Under the pieces are notes generated by a model that was not told where the DNA came from, made no database searches, and was given only the letters and a program-made list of their open reading frames with translations. This document shows, piece after piece, positions 34,738 through 46,694 of a stretch of DNA of 64,000 bases. The position numbers and the translations under genes were made by a program. Source of the DNA: Lunularia cruciata (lineage: Eukaryota; Streptophyta; Marchantiopsida; Lunulariales; Lunulariaceae); contig OX419762.1 of NCBI GenBank assembly GCA_948567375.1, forward strand, positions 26,490,608 through 26,554,607, in the 5' to 3' direction. Each line of letters opens with the position of its first letter. Position 1 is the stretch's first letter.

Positions 34738-35160
34738 TGATGAGATAAAAGCTAATTGTCAAATAATTTCTTGCAACCCACTTTCTATTCTTGAATCCAT
34801 TCCACATCAAGATTATGGACATCCAACATGAGCAAGTGAGAGTATATCTTGTTTAACATTTTGGAGCAAAGTTCATGGACATAGTGATGAATCTGCCAAA
34901 CTTGATGATTCTACATGTGGTGATATATGATAAAGAGTGGGATTTGACAATCTACATTTGTTATGATCCAATGGATCTAAATATAACAAATCCTCTTCCT
35001 TTCAACACTCAAGTAAAATTATGTTGAATAGTTAGACCAAAAGTGATATTTAGGGATTTCATAGTCCACAATTTTGGTGAGGAATATTATCAACAAGTGA
35101 TAGCCTCTAAGGTCCCAATGGTAGTCCCAATAGTCCATGCTCTTTATTGAATGATCATAT
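34738..35160 (+). pseudogene. leader (pre-gag) ORF of I
   Basis: An open frame between PBS and gag, conserved in all four family members. Here VVIYDKEWDLTIYICYDPMD runs without a frame break into LNITNPLPFNTQV, then RPKVIFRDFIVHNFGEEYYQ and QVIASKVPMV. The other three copies have a small shift near the tyrosine stretch, so this copy shows that the two halves were one ORF of roughly 140 codons. One stop lies at the position of a conserved Arg or Tyr. I recognise no known domain. Confidence 0.6.
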
Positions 35161-35215
35161 TAGCCTTTTTATTGAAATAAAAATAGTGATTGATTGTTTG
35201 CCATGTGTACAAATT

Positions 35216-36240
35216 ATGGAGCCTTAGTTGTAAGATTTGATTCAATGAATGCCAAGGAATGTTGAACAAGTTTTGGGAGCCATTGGCATTGCAAAGTCAA
35301 GTACATAATTTCAAAAATGATTAGGTAATGCAAGAGAGGGAACCATCCCAAAATGCAATACCAGTGGCTGAAGTACATAAAGAGTAACTCAATGTTGATA
35401 AACACCAAATCTGATAAACAATGAAGCCACATTGTTACTATCAATGAAGAAGATGTGCAACATCAAGCCTTACAAGGGATGGCATTCCATGGGAGTAGTA
35501 GAAAACTGGATTTCAAGAATGAATTGATACTTTTGATTATTCACAATTGAGATTGAAAATCATTTTGTAGGTATGTTTGCATATGTATACTTGACCAATT
35601 AAGCCTTCACATTGTATGATGCTTGGTAACAATTAATGTTGGAAAAAGGAAGAGAGATCATTTAGATGGAAATGCAAGAAGTGTTGTTGAAAATTTTCTA
35701 ATTCCATGGATTTTATGTAGAGAGCCCAAACCTAACTATAAAGATTGAAGCAAAAGAACAACATACAAGAGTATTGGAGGCATTTTTTGATCTATAGGTT
35801 GTGATGATGTGATGTGATGAGTCTAGTAGAAATTCTTGACAATTTTAAACAGTGGTTAAAAGAGCAAATTCACCAAGAGGTAATGGTACAAAATCCTTGC
35901 CTTATTTTTGAAGCCATTGCTTGTAGTCAAAGAATAGAAAGGGCGCTTGGATGAGGTGAAGGGGTAGTCTTAGTTTAACGCTATTGGGCTGAAACATTAC
36001 ACTTTGGTGGACTAGTTCCTATGGAATTGGACAACATTCAATTTCAAGATCAAGGAGCACAACCGCTCATTGGAGAATAAGTACGCATCAAAGAAAGGAC
36101 AAATGGAGTCCCATGAGGAGAAAGAGCTCAAGCAAAACAATGATGTTGTTACAAGTATGGCCAAGTTGGACATATAGCCATCAATTGTGATGCTTGTCTT
36201 CCTAGAGACCCTCAGCCTCCAAGCAACCTTTGAACAACAT
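35216..36240 (+). pseudogene. gag of I
   Basis: Starts at the ATG at 35216. Capsid (Retrotrans_gag-type) landmarks are visible in broken frames: KKMCNIKPYKGWHSMGVVEN, then a W-x-x-R/N-N-x-Y segment, Y..AWY-like residues near 35600, and LDNFKQWLKEQIHQEVMVQN near 35840. The zinc knuckle at 36147-36188 reads CYKYGQVGHIAINC, with the second Cys replaced by Tyr. Gag forms the virus-like particle and the knuckle binds RNA. Confidence 0.8.
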
Positions 36241-36359
36241 GGAGAGATGAATTGAAGATGAGGATGTTGAAATCACATCAAAAAACAAAGATCACCAATA
36301 AATGTACCTCATGACCTTGTTAGCTCAATGGAGAAGAGTAAAAGCAAAAGGAGGAAGGG

Positions 36360-36720
36360 ATGAGGGTGCAAAGGTTGAGGAAGATGAACATAAAACTCAT
36401 TGTCATATATGGAGTTCTAGAAGGCAATAAGATGAGAGTATTGATAGATCCTAGAGCAACAAAGAATTTCTTGTCTTACTTTGTTGCAATACAATCAGGG
36501 ATAGAATTAGAGAAGGATGAGGATAAAGAAGTAAAGCTACCTAATGGTCAAATAGAAAGGATTGAGTTTAAGTTGTTATCTCAAAAAGTAACACTCTCTA
36601 TAAAAGAGTATCAAGAAGCAATTGAGTGGCAAGTAATATGGTTAGCCCATAACAATATGATCTTAGGTATATTAAAGATGGAGCACTGCAATCTCATAGT
36701 CAATTGGAGTAAGTAGTAAG
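36360..36720 (+). pseudogene. aspartic protease of I
   Basis: An open 118-codon segment. MRVLIDPRATKNFLS aligns with the retropepsin LIDSGAT.NF motif but has D-P-R in place of D-S/T-G (Asp codon 36447-36449). LGILKMEHCNLIVNW aligns with the GMPWL..HNP..DW block. Likely inactive. Confidence 0.8.
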
Positions 36721-36859
36721 TAGTAAGAACTAGCCAATGGAAGATCATTAAGGTTAAAGAAAGATCACAAAGGCAAGAACTATCTCTCTTTGTCATAGAT
36801 ACAACATCTATCTATAAGATAAATAGATGTTTCGTGGATTTAATAAGAAAATTCCAAAG

Positions 36860-37570
36860 TGCATAACTCAATGGAAAAATTCTTGAGAATTTGAAAGAAA
36901 TGGTCAATGAGTTTCAAGATGTCTTTTCAAATGATTTACCCTCAAGATTGTCCCCTAAAAGGAGAGTAGATCATAAAATTGAGATATTTCCTTGGAAGGC
37001 ATCTCCTTGTAAGGCACCATATCAACTAACACCTCATGAGTTGGAGGATATATTGTAGAAAGGGTTTATCCAACCTAACATATCACCATTTGGGGCTCTT
37101 GTCTTGTTGGTGAAGAAGAAGGATGATACAATGTGCATGTGCATTTATACCGTGGCCTAAATCAATAAACAGTGAAGAATAAATACTCATTACCTCACAT
37201 GGATGACCTGTTCAATCAACATGACAAAACACTCCACCAAACTTGATCTAAGGAGTGGTTACAACCAAATCAGGATCACATAAGAAGACATACACAAAAT
37301 TACCTTTTGAACAAAGTATGGTTACTTTGAGTACCTGGTGATGCCGTTTGGTCTTACCAATGCACTAGCCACTTTCATGAGTTTGATGAATGACATATTT
37401 AATTCATACTTGGATAAATATGTTATCATTTTCCTTTATGGCATCATAGTCTACAATAAGACAATGATGGAGCATAAGTAACATCTACAAGAAGTCCTCC
37501 AAATTTTGCAACAAAATCAATTGTATGTCAAAATCTCAAAGTGAAAATTTGGAAACTTTGAAGTAGACTA
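36860..37570 (+). pseudogene. reverse transcriptase of I
   Basis: Visible in broken frames: the PPKRRVDHKIE-type lead (36950), KGFIQPNISPFGALVLLVKK (37065), KLDLRSGYNQIRI (37245) and [20 protein letters not shown] (37316). The catalytic box reads IIFLYGIIVY at 37425-37452, so the Asp pair expected there ([10 protein letters not shown] in the sister copies) is replaced by Tyr-Gly (codons 37437-37442). Polymerase activity is therefore lost. Confidence 0.88.
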
Positions 37571-37599
37571 CTTGGTGCATAAAGTATCCAACTATTAGT

Positions 37600-38150
37600 A
37601 GTTACAATAAAGGTCATTAAAAATTGAGGCGCTCTAGAAGATCAAACTCAACTCTAGATTTTATTGAGAATGATGGGGTTCTATCATCAATTTGTCAAGG
37701 ACTTCTCTAAGGTCACACAACCTCTAATATCACTACTTGGCAAGGAGAAGAAATGGATGTGTGAAAACAGACAAGAATTGGCCTTTCAAGAATTGAAAGA
37801 CGCATTATTGCATGCATCTATCTTGAAATAATATGACCCAAAACATCCAATCAAGTTGACTATAGATGCATCAAGCATAGCAATATGAACAGTCCTACAA
37901 CAAGCATGGAATGATGTATGACACCCAATTACATATTTCTCTTGAAAGCTATTATTGGTAAAATACAACTATCACACCACCAAACAAGAAGAGTTGACCA
38001 TTGTCCTTGCAACCAAGCATTGGAAGCACTATCTTGGCAAGAAGGCATTTGTAGTTGAGACAAACCACAAACCTCTAGTCTATATCTTAAAACACAAAAA
38101 GATCTATCTCATTGATAGATTTGATAGGTAAAGTGTAGATTATAGTTCAA
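37600..38150 (+). pseudogene. RNase H of I
   Basis: Landmarks in broken frames: MMGFYHQFVKDFSKVTQPLI, then KEKKWMCEN.QELAFQELK and TIDASSIAI (stop) TVLQQAW. Then the HTTKQEELTIVLATKHWKHY segment and VETNHKPLVYILKHKK. These match the tether and RNase H core of Ty3 elements. Confidence 0.85.
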
Positions 38151-38229
38151 CATGATGATCACATATGTGAAAGGCAATAACCAACTTGCAAATGCATTCA
38201 CCCAAATGTCTATGATGAACAATTCTTTT

Positions 38230-39420
38230 GTTAGAGATCAAGATGAATCCAAAATTCTGGCCAAGGATTCTTGTTGCTACAAAGACTAACCCATAGATTG
38301 TAAGAGCTCAATCATTCAAAGGCATGACCAATACCCAAGGTCTCACCTTTTATGATGGCAAGTTATAGATCCTAAATGCTCCAGACCTAAAGCCACCATC
38401 TTAGCAAAATGTCATGATTTTGCCATTGTAGGTCATGTTGGAGTAGACAAGATCTTAGATGCAATCAAATGCCATTACTATTGGCCCAAGATGATCAATG
38501 TTGTGATGGAGTATGTTCAAATTTGCCTACTTTGTCAACAAAATAAAGCTTCTAATCAAGCTCCTACATGAATCCTGCAACTCCTTACTCTACACAACAT
38601 TGTGAACAAGTTAGCATGGATCTAGTATTGCCCAAGACCACCTCAAAGTTTGACTCTATTGTAGTCTTTGTAGACCGACTCAACAAAATGATTCATGTGT
38701 GTCCTATGACCAAGGATACAACTACTCCACAATGAGCTCAATTGTACTTGGCTATAGTCATTTCTCACCATGGCCTATCTTGAGTGCTCATCATTAATCG
38801 ATGTACTCAATTCACTAGTTTGTTTTGGAGAGCACTCTTTGGCATCTTCAAAACCAAACTGGCTATATCCATAGCATACCATCCACAGATTGATGGACAA
38901 AGAGAAAATGCTAATTGCACTATTGAGGACATGCCTTGGGGCTTCATCTTAGAGGAGTAAGAAAGGTGGGACATCTTACCTCCACTAGTGGAATTTGCCT
39001 ACAACAAGTCAATGAATACATCTACATATGTCATACTATTCTTACTTATGTATGAAGAGCACTCTTTCACACCTTCAAGCTTGGTAAAGACCCACTAAGT
39101 GGTTATAAAGGTTGACATTGTCAACACTTTTGTTTCTAGAATCCAACAAGGTGTGGAGAATGCCAAGCACATGTTACAAATTGCCCAAAATTGACAAAAA
39201 TAGTATGCATATGCATATCATAGGCACATGGGTTTAGCATTGGGGATCAAGTCTATAGCTAGCCTCAGTAAGTTGGCCCTTGTAAGCTCAGACCTTGTTT
39301 TATTGGACCTTTTCCCATCCTCCATCAAATTGGTAGAAATAGCCTATCAACTTGAGTTACCACCACAAATGAAGATCTATCTAGTGTTTCATGTTTCTTT
39401 ACTATGCAGATATGCACCCC
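38230..39420 (+). pseudogene. integrase of I
   Basis: The HHCC region is visible around 38400-38560 (GHVGVDKILDAIK, YGQICLLCQQ-like). The first catalytic Asp is in SMDLVLPKTT. The second position reads LIINRCTQFTS with Asn (codon 38796-38798) where the family has Asp. The Glu region is shifted (TDGQRENAN). The GPY/F-like module lies at 39270-39420 (PCFIGPFPILHQIG-type in a broken frame, KIYLVFHVSLL). It inserts the cDNA into the genome; inactive here. Confidence 0.88.
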
Positions 39421-39459
39421 GACCGCCCCACTTTCCTTCCATACAAGAAGTTAGACATT

Positions 39460-39660
39460 GTCCAACAGTCATTGATGGCACTGAGAAATATGAAGTCAAA
39501 CTCATTCTCTAGAAATGCATCCATGGTACCCACCATCTACAGGTGGAAAATCTTATACATTGGAAAGGGTACCTATTATATGAATCAACATGGGAATGAG
39601 CAGTTACCCATGCACCAATGTTAATGCAATCCTTTGAGCAACAACTTTGCAACAAGGACA
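39460..39660 (+). pseudogene. chromodomain of I
   Basis: Across frames: YEVKLIL then stop, KCIHGTHHLQVENL, HWKGYLLYESTWE, then stop and VTHAPMLMQSFEQQL. This is the YLV.WKGY...EATWEP chromodomain signature at the end of integrase, followed directly by the PPT. Confidence 0.85.
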
Positions 39661-39669
39661 TTGCATCTT

Positions 39670-39683
39670 AAAAGGGAGAGGTT
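39670..39683 (+). other. polypurine tract of I
   Basis: AAAAGGGAGAGGTT directly before the 3' LTR. Confidence 0.85.
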
Positions 39684-40282
39684 TGTAATACCATTAGCTA
39701 GACATATTATTTAGAGGTGGAGATTGGCTTGATGATATTTGGAAGGATGTTATATAAGATGGTCTAAGCAGATCTGATAGACTTATCACCAAAAGAGTAC
39801 TTCCACTAATAAAGCAAAGGCCAAAAATATCCTAACAGCTTCAAAGCTAATTTTAGATGCCTAGATAGATGAATTAAGCCTAAAAAATAGAAAGATTCCT
39901 TCTCACTAAGGAAAAAGGCATTACCTTCTACCCACATTTTCATCTAGTAGAGAGATATCTAATGATACCTTACCCATGCTATTTTGAGCTTCTTACAAGA
40001 AGATTCTCCAAAGATTCCCTTTTGTCAAACTTGCTTGAACAACTAGATAGAACAAGGATTGTTGTGTCACCCATCCATGCAACTAATCAAAGGGTGGGGC
40101 GTTTTGACATGTCACCAATCCATGCATTTGATCCAAGGATGGAGCTCCCTTTGAAAGGATCCTCTTTGCTATATAATAAAGACAATGTGATCCTTTGGGA
40201 CATTGGAAGTATTGAGGGTTGAAACCTTGTATTTCTTCTCTTGTATTTCTCTTGGGGATTCTCCTATACTTGGAACATTACA
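39684..40282 (+). repeat. 3' LTR of chromovirus I
   Basis: Begins TGTAATACCATTAGCTAGAC and ends ACATTACA. It is the partner of 34012-34608, with visible point and small indel differences, indicating an old insertion. Confidence 0.93.
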
Positions 40283-41459
40283 ATATATGGACCATTGGAT
40301 AGCTTTCATACATAAACATTATAGGGCATTTATTGCCTTGGTTCTCTCACTTTGTGATATATTGATAACTAAAGTGCATACCTTTTGTATAGTAAGAACC
40401 ATCTTTATGGTGCTATCCATCTTCTTGTATTTACTCATTATACTTTCATAGTGGATTTTGGTAACTCATCATGTGAGAGCTTGATAGATCCCTTACAAAG
40501 ATTTGGAGTTGACACTCATTTTTCTATTGAGTTTCTCACAAAGGAGTGGTCTTCAAGTCATTTGAGAGATTATAGTCTAAACCCATGTGACAAAAAATTA
40601 GATGTCTTTCAAGAGCTCCCCTTCATGATAGAGAGTAGGAATTGTGGAGAAATATTCCAATGTTGATCACTTGATCTATCATCAAGCACATGGATGTAGC
40701 AACTAGAGCACATCAAACAAGAGTAGACCTATACCTGGCCTGATATACATATCACTAGAGAGGAAACCACATGGCCTAATAGTCCATTTTGAGGACTTGG
40801 ACACTACTTTTCATGTACATTTCATATATGTCAAGTTTCTACATGTTTTTTTGTTACTTTAATTGTATTCAATATATAATTTTTTACTACTTTTTCTTTG
40901 ATTGGTGATATTTGATGGTTAGTTTCATTGCTGGTTATTTGATTTCTTTTTGGCACATTATTTGATTGCTAACACTATGATATTTGATTTTTGTTATGTT
41001 ATTTGATTATTGATTTTTGATTGCTAACACTTGAAAAGGTTTGGCATTGACAAGACAATTTGATCATTTATGACACAAGAGAGTTTCATCTTTTGTCTAT
41101 CTATTATAGGACCTAGATTTGATTGCTTTTATTCCATTGTTGGCACTAAATTTTCCTTCATATAACATATGGTATCATTTTGAATTTTTGCTATCATATT
41201 TGACATCACTAGATTTTGCTTCAAATATCATGCATATACTAGCTTGCCTATGTAAACCCAACCCACTTGTCCAAGCTCTTGGCATCCACATAAAAATCCA
41301 TATTAAAAATCATCACAAACTTGCACAAACATCACATCATAGACTTCACATTGCACACAATATGGATTTTAGCACAACCAAAATTACAAAAGCCTTGAAT
41401 TAAAAAGATTTGAGTACACTTTACAAGGAGTTTGAATTGTCATCACCTTGAGGTGGAAT
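40283..41459. other. unassigned stretch
   Basis: Plus-strand frames at 40385-40666 and 41119-41403 have no motif I recognise. A TATTTGATTG/TTGATT short repeat is dense at 40910-41030. No gene assigned. Confidence 0.35.
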
Positions 41460-41980
41460 CTTTTAGACAAATTATCCCTCTAGTTTCCTCTAAAGACTTT
41501 CTTGCTTTGGCTAATTCTAGTTTCATACACTCTACTTGCTTGGTTTAGACCTTTCTCTCCTTGGATAAAACTTTCTCCCATTTGGCTTTATGTTTCAAAC
41601 TAAGGACCATCTTCTCAAACTCATATTTCTCAACTTGGATGATTTTCTTGGCTTCAACTTTGGCCAAGAAAATCTCTTTGTCCAATACTTCTCTATCTTG
41701 GCTACCTTCATGGCTTCTATCGTAACTACTTGCAATCTCTTTTTAGCTTCCAACGTTTCAATCTCAAATCTCATGTGCTTAGCAATGTCTTGGGAGAAAG
41801 CAAAAATTAGGAAGTATCATCTTTGAATTCCTTCTAAGCACCTTTCTCCTCTAATGATACTCACCTTCATGCACTCTTGCTTTCTCTCCTCCTTCTTGGT
41901 CTCTTGTCTATATAGTAGCAGAATCTTCCATTGCAATATCCTCACAAATGCTCAACAACAAGCTTGGATTATAATGAGAA
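41460..41980 (-). pseudogene. coiled-coil protein relic, minus strand
   Basis: The minus strand reads ERKQECMKVSIIRGE, then DIAKHMRFEIETLEAKKRLQ VVTIEAMKVAKIEK, then further down WEKVLSKERKV (stop) TKQVECMKLELAKARKSLEE. The Leu/Glu/Lys heptad-like pattern is strong. It resembles in kind the coiled-coil relics at 7.8, 12.0-12.7 and 18.2 kb. Function unknown. Confidence 0.45.
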
Positions 41981-44344
41981 GGAGGTGATATGCTACACTC
42001 TTCTTGCACCTTGGGCACTTGAGAATGTAAAATCAAATTAATATATTTATATTATATAAGGGATGGAATCAAATTGGATGGTTCTTGATTTGGAAGTATC
42101 TTCTCCAATGTACTCTTCATGGGAAAGTTTTGGCTTGTTTTCCTTGCCACAATCATACAAATCAATAATAGCCATTTCCAAAGTGACAAGACCAAGGGGA
42201 GAAATATTTTCTCTACCCCTAAACATCAAGTCCATACGGTGAAAATGCAAGCATTGGTGATTCAGTTTATCCTCTTTTTTTCCAACCCCTTTTTAGATCC
42301 TTCTTGATTTTACTCTTGTCTTTGAAATCTTGAGTAAACTTGTAAGAAGCCATGTATCATTACTGCATTTTTAATTGCATCTCATTAAGAACCTCATGAA
42401 ATCCTCTTGAGAACCTCACATGATAGGTGACAATCATGCTAAATGTTGTGCTCTTCTACATTAATTTTTTGCAAGGCCATTAATATGGAGAAAATGCTCA
42501 AAATCATCCAACTAGTCAAGAATCTATGCTTAGTGATAGCTAACCTTCCAAAATGTATCATTGAATTTATTATCTTCAACTTTTGTATGGTTCATGAGGG
42601 TAGTATTAAGCATCTTGGATTGAATGCATTCATGGGGTGGAAGGAGTCCAAGAAGTCATGGGGTGGAGGGTATCCAGGACACCATTTTCAAAATAGCTTG
42701 GAAACCCATGTTTGGCATTAGGACAAGAGTAGAACCCATTGAGATAGGAGTACCACCCAAATTGGAAAGGGGAATAAGTAGAAGAGGATACAAAAGTATT
42801 TCAAAGAATGTGAGAATAAGATGGACAAGCAAAAATTTTGCATCCTTGTGAGGTGAGATTGAGAGAAGAAGTGGACTTGCAATTGGAAAGATTGACAAAG
42901 GAGGCAAACCTTTAATGTCCAATCCAACAATCTCCATTTACCAAAGTCAAAAACTCAATATTGGCTCCAAAACTCAATGTTAGCTCCAAATTTCCAATGA
43001 TTGCACATCCTAGCTTCACTTAATTCTTATTCACTTCACTTTGCATGCCAAATAAAATTTTGTTTTTTTTATCTCAATAACAAGAACCAAATCTCCCTAT
43101 AGATCACTTGCCAAATGTGTGTATTGAGAAGGATTTTGCATAAAAACAATGTTCAAATTTTCAAACAATTTTACCATAAGAGCCACCCACTTCCATGTGA
43201 CTTCCTCCAATGCATGGCATGTTCAGGTTCTTCCATGCCCCTATTCATCATTTCAAGGTATATAAGGGGAGTTGATCTTACACATAAGCCATCACTAATC
43301 TAGCTTGTAAACAAATCTGAAATATTTATTTGAATTTGAAATTTGAAATACATCCTCAAACTTGGAAAAATGCACCCATATTATAAGCCCTAATTGAAGA
43401 GTGACTTTACATCCCATTCACTTTTTTCCCTTTTAGTTTTTACAAGAACTAACCCTCAAATTTATGGCAAAGCCCCTAAGTCTAATAAATGGCACATAAA
43501 GTCACCATTTGAACCCTCTTATTGATAACATTAAAAGTAATGTTTGATGTGCATTAGAAGGAGTCTATAGTATAGTCAGAGGCATCACAAGCATTGTTGA
43601 AGTGGTCTAAAGAACTTCATGCAAAGTCAGAGGTGGAGTCAAAAGTGCATGTAGAGAATTGTGATATAAAGAGCAAAACCCAATGATTAAAGATTACTTG
43701 CAAGGTAAAGTGGAATTTATAGCCATTGAACAATAGTTTTACTAATTTGATGAATAGTATTTTAAATTTTTGCATAATTAATAGCATACTGAGTCATATA
43801 AACTTCTACAAATACATATAAACAATATATCTAATATATTGGTTAGATGTCTAAACCCCTAATCTTTATGTATCTTCCTCATATACATTAACTATCTCAA
43901 ATTCTTCAAGATCATCCACTTCTTAATACTAGTAAGATATGATATAAATTTTTAAAATTATAAAATCCATCAAAAATGAGCAAATGAGCAAAGATTATAG
44001 TTCTTCATAAATAATTTGATTAATTAAATATATAAATCCAAAAAACAAGAATTTGAAAATATTGTTAAACTATTTAGGGAATTGATATGAGGTGGCAATC
44101 TACACTACCCAAGATATAAATTTAACATTGCAATGGTTTACATATTTTATATATATATATATATAAAATGCATGCTTATATGACAAATATATTTTATATA
44201 ATATTGATAGCTTGTGTCAAGCAATAGTGCCAATGGTGCAAGTGATGGTGGGTCCCAAAGTGTAATCAATATTCCTAACACAAAATCTGGCCGTCTCTAA
44301 GTAATCTTTAAGCAAATACTAGTATGACTCTAATTGCCAAAACT
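41981..44344. other. unassigned stretch
   Basis: The minus-strand frame at 42250-42047 may be the upstream part of the coiled-coil relic. The frames at 42624-42937 overlap on both strands and have no motif. AT-rich sequence with a (TA)n run occurs at about 44147-44165. Confidence 0.35.
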
Positions 44345-44770
44345 ATCATTCTAGCGTTTAAGCAAACTAACTTTGGCATTGCAAAGGTCATAATAGCTAT
44401 CATGCATAGATACATAGTTTTCAACATCATATACTATAGAAGCACAACTCATACAAAAGTCAAATATAAACTCTAAAGTACCACAATCACTCCCTAGCTC
44501 GTGGTTAATTTCCTCTAACTCCAAATAGCTATATACTCCAAGTATGTTATATGCCCTATGATGTGCATAGATCAAGAGGCTGGGTGCTATCAAGACCCAT
44601 CCTTAGTTACTTGTTTATAATCTATATCACATAAAGAGTGAAGTAGCTATAGGTCAAGTACATTAAGGATATCACATAAAGAGTGAACTAGCTAGAGTTC
44701 AAGTACATCAAAGACACAATCATTGTCCTTGAGGAACTACCATGAGAGGAGAAGTAAAACATACCATATG
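44345..44770 (-). pseudogene. relic of the repeated unknown protein family (copy 2, inverted)
   Basis: The minus strand has an 80-codon open frame (44593-44351) reading IAPSLLIYAHHRAYNILGVY, YLELEEINHELGSDCGTLEF and HDSYYDLCNAKVSLL. It aligns over its length with the plus-strand sequence at 10070-10300, which has the same residues at most of these positions but several stops. Upstream (44610-44770) also matches 9950-10065, except that here a segment of about 52 bp (around GATATCACATAAAGAGTGAA) is duplicated. Family not recognised. Confidence 0.6.
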
Positions 44771-45487
44771 CCATCCTCTCAAATAACTAACACACACCAA
44801 CATAGTGGTAGTTCTACCATAAGAGCCACATAACTTACACTATAAGTCTGCATGTATAATTGCCAAGCTTGGGTTCATAGTGCCATCAATGTTTGGAAGG
44901 TAGCATGGTGTCCAATTGCACACATGATCCTTCCAAACAACATCATTATGTCCTTCCAACATGAGGACTTCAAAAAGCAAAATATCTTGCACTCTCATGA
45001 TGGTGCGGCCTATAGCACATCAAGTGTTGTCGGTGCAATCTACTATAGATATACATAATAGCTCAAATGAGATTGATGGATCAAAGGTCTATAACCTCCT
45101 TCTCAAATAGTATCATAGCATAAGGTATCCATATGTTAAGAAATCACTAAATTTTCAAAGGCCATTGACATTACCCTCCAAAAGGTCTCTACCCGTTGAG
45201 AACATGCGCTCACCCATACATTTAGATCATTTAGGTCCAAACTACAATAACATCATGACAAATGGTTGTAGGTAAATCTAGATCTCATCCATAGAGTCAA
45301 AAGTTAGGAAAGAAGGATGCTAAGGAATCTTACCAACTAAACCAATAGCACATGGCCAACCAAGGGAATTGGAGATGCCAATCTCCCAAGCGGCCTCTTT
45401 GCAAACTACACTTACTCAATCCTCTCTTCACCTCTACACCACTCTCTTTGCTAAGCCATTTACCTTAGGGTGATCTTAGGAGGTAAT
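44771..45487. other. unassigned stretch upstream of element II
   Basis: A plus-strand frame at 44852-45058 has no motif I recognise. The 5 bp before the LTR of element II are GTAAT. The matching right flank lies outside the window if the whole array inserted as one. Confidence 0.35.
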
Positions 45488-46083
45488 TGTAATACCAATA
45501 GTTAGAAATATTATCTTGAGGTGAAAATTGTGGTAACATCTAGAAGTTGTTGTGTATGATTGGCAAGGTAGATAAGATAGAGTTGTCACCAAAAAAGTAG
45601 TTCTACCAATAAGGCAAAAGCCAAAAACTGGAGCCAATTTTGGAGCCTAAACAAATGAATTAAGTTTCAAAAATAAAGTGAATTCCCTCCCTCCTTTGAG
45701 ATACAAGTCTTCCTTCTCTTCCCCTCTCCCCAACCCAAATGATCATCTCATTGAGAGATTTCTAATGGTACCTCACCCACATGATTTTGAGCTTCCTATA
45801 AGAAGATTCCTTGAAGATTCCCTTTGGTCAAACCAATTTGACCAACTAGATAGGACAAGGACCAACATGCCACCCATCCAAGCCACTAATCTAATGGTGC
45901 AGATTGTTTACATATCACCATTCCATGTATCTGATCCAAGGGTGGAGCTTCCTTTGAGGAGATCCTCTTTGCTATATAATAAAGAGAAGGTTCTCCTTTG
46001 GGGCATCAAAGTATTGAGTATGAAGCTTATGTTTTCTCTCTTGTATCTCTCTTGGAGAGCTCTCTTGTCCTTGAAGTATTAAA
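45488..46083 (+). repeat. 5' LTR of chromovirus II
   Basis: Begins TGTAATACCAATAGTTAGAA; ends GTATTAAA (terminal ACA changed to AAA). The shared LTR at 51747 has the same changed end. TATA/poly(A) stretch at about 45973. Confidence 0.93.
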
Positions 46084-46084
46084 A

Positions 46085-46096
46085 TGGTATCAGAGT
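46085..46096 (+). other. primer binding site of II
   Basis: TGGTATCAGAGT, one base after the LTR; 11 of 12 positions match the usual plant initiator-Met PBS. Confidence 0.88.
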
Positions 46097-46220
46097 GGGT
46101 ATTTTAATCAAAGAAAGTGGATCACCCTCTTGGAACAACACGTGCTATTGAAATCAAGTCATTTTGAGGAGAGAAAACATAGTGCAATTGTTAGACTTGG
46201 GGGTGTCTTAGAGAGAAGAT

Positions 46221-46653
46221 GGGATGGAGATGCCTAGAGGAAAATTTCCTACACCTAGCTTTCCATTCTTGAATCCATTCTATATCAAGATTATGTATAT
46301 CTGGTGTGAGCAAATGAGAATATCTCTCATTTATCATTTTAGAGTAGAATTCATAGACAAAGTGATAAATTCACCAAACCCGGTGGTTCTACTTATGGTG
46401 GTATATGACAAAGAGTAAGATTTGACAATCTAAATTCTATTATGATGTTATGGATCTGAATGTACCAAATCCTCACCCTTTCAACATGCAAGTAGAAATC
46501 CGTTATGTAGTTAGACCAAAAGTGATATTTAGAGATTTTGTAGTCCACAATTTTGGTGAGGAATATTATCAAGGAGTGATAGCCTCTAAGGTCCCAATGG
46601 AAGTCCTAATAGTTTGTGCTCCCTCTTGGGTGATCATATTAACCCTCTATTGA
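46221..46653 (+). pseudogene. leader (pre-gag) ORF of II
   Basis: First half 46224-46418 (FPTPSFPFLNPFYIKIMYIW ... VDKVINSPNPVVLL-like); second half 46450-46653 (LNVPNPHPFNMQVEIRYVVR, FRDFVVHNFGEEYY, IASKVPMEVLIV), in a different frame after a stop. It lies between PBS and gag. The same ORF is in I, III and IV at the same place. No known domain recognised. Confidence 0.6.
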
Positions 46654-46694
46654 AGTAGGAAGTAGCAATTGAACATTGCCCGTGTGTAGGAATC

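Larger units (their letters stand above)
34012..40282 (+). mobile_element. chromovirus I (Ty3/gypsy), full length, decayed
   Basis: Order on the plus strand: 5' LTR, PBS, leader ORF, gag, protease, RT, RNase H, integrase, chromodomain, PPT, 3' LTR. The flanks ATACT (34007-34011) and ATATA (40283-40287) match only partly, so the TSD is decayed or the element recombined. Stops and frameshifts occur in every domain. It belongs to the same family as II, III and IV. Its LTRs are the single-unit U3 type. Confidence 0.93.
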
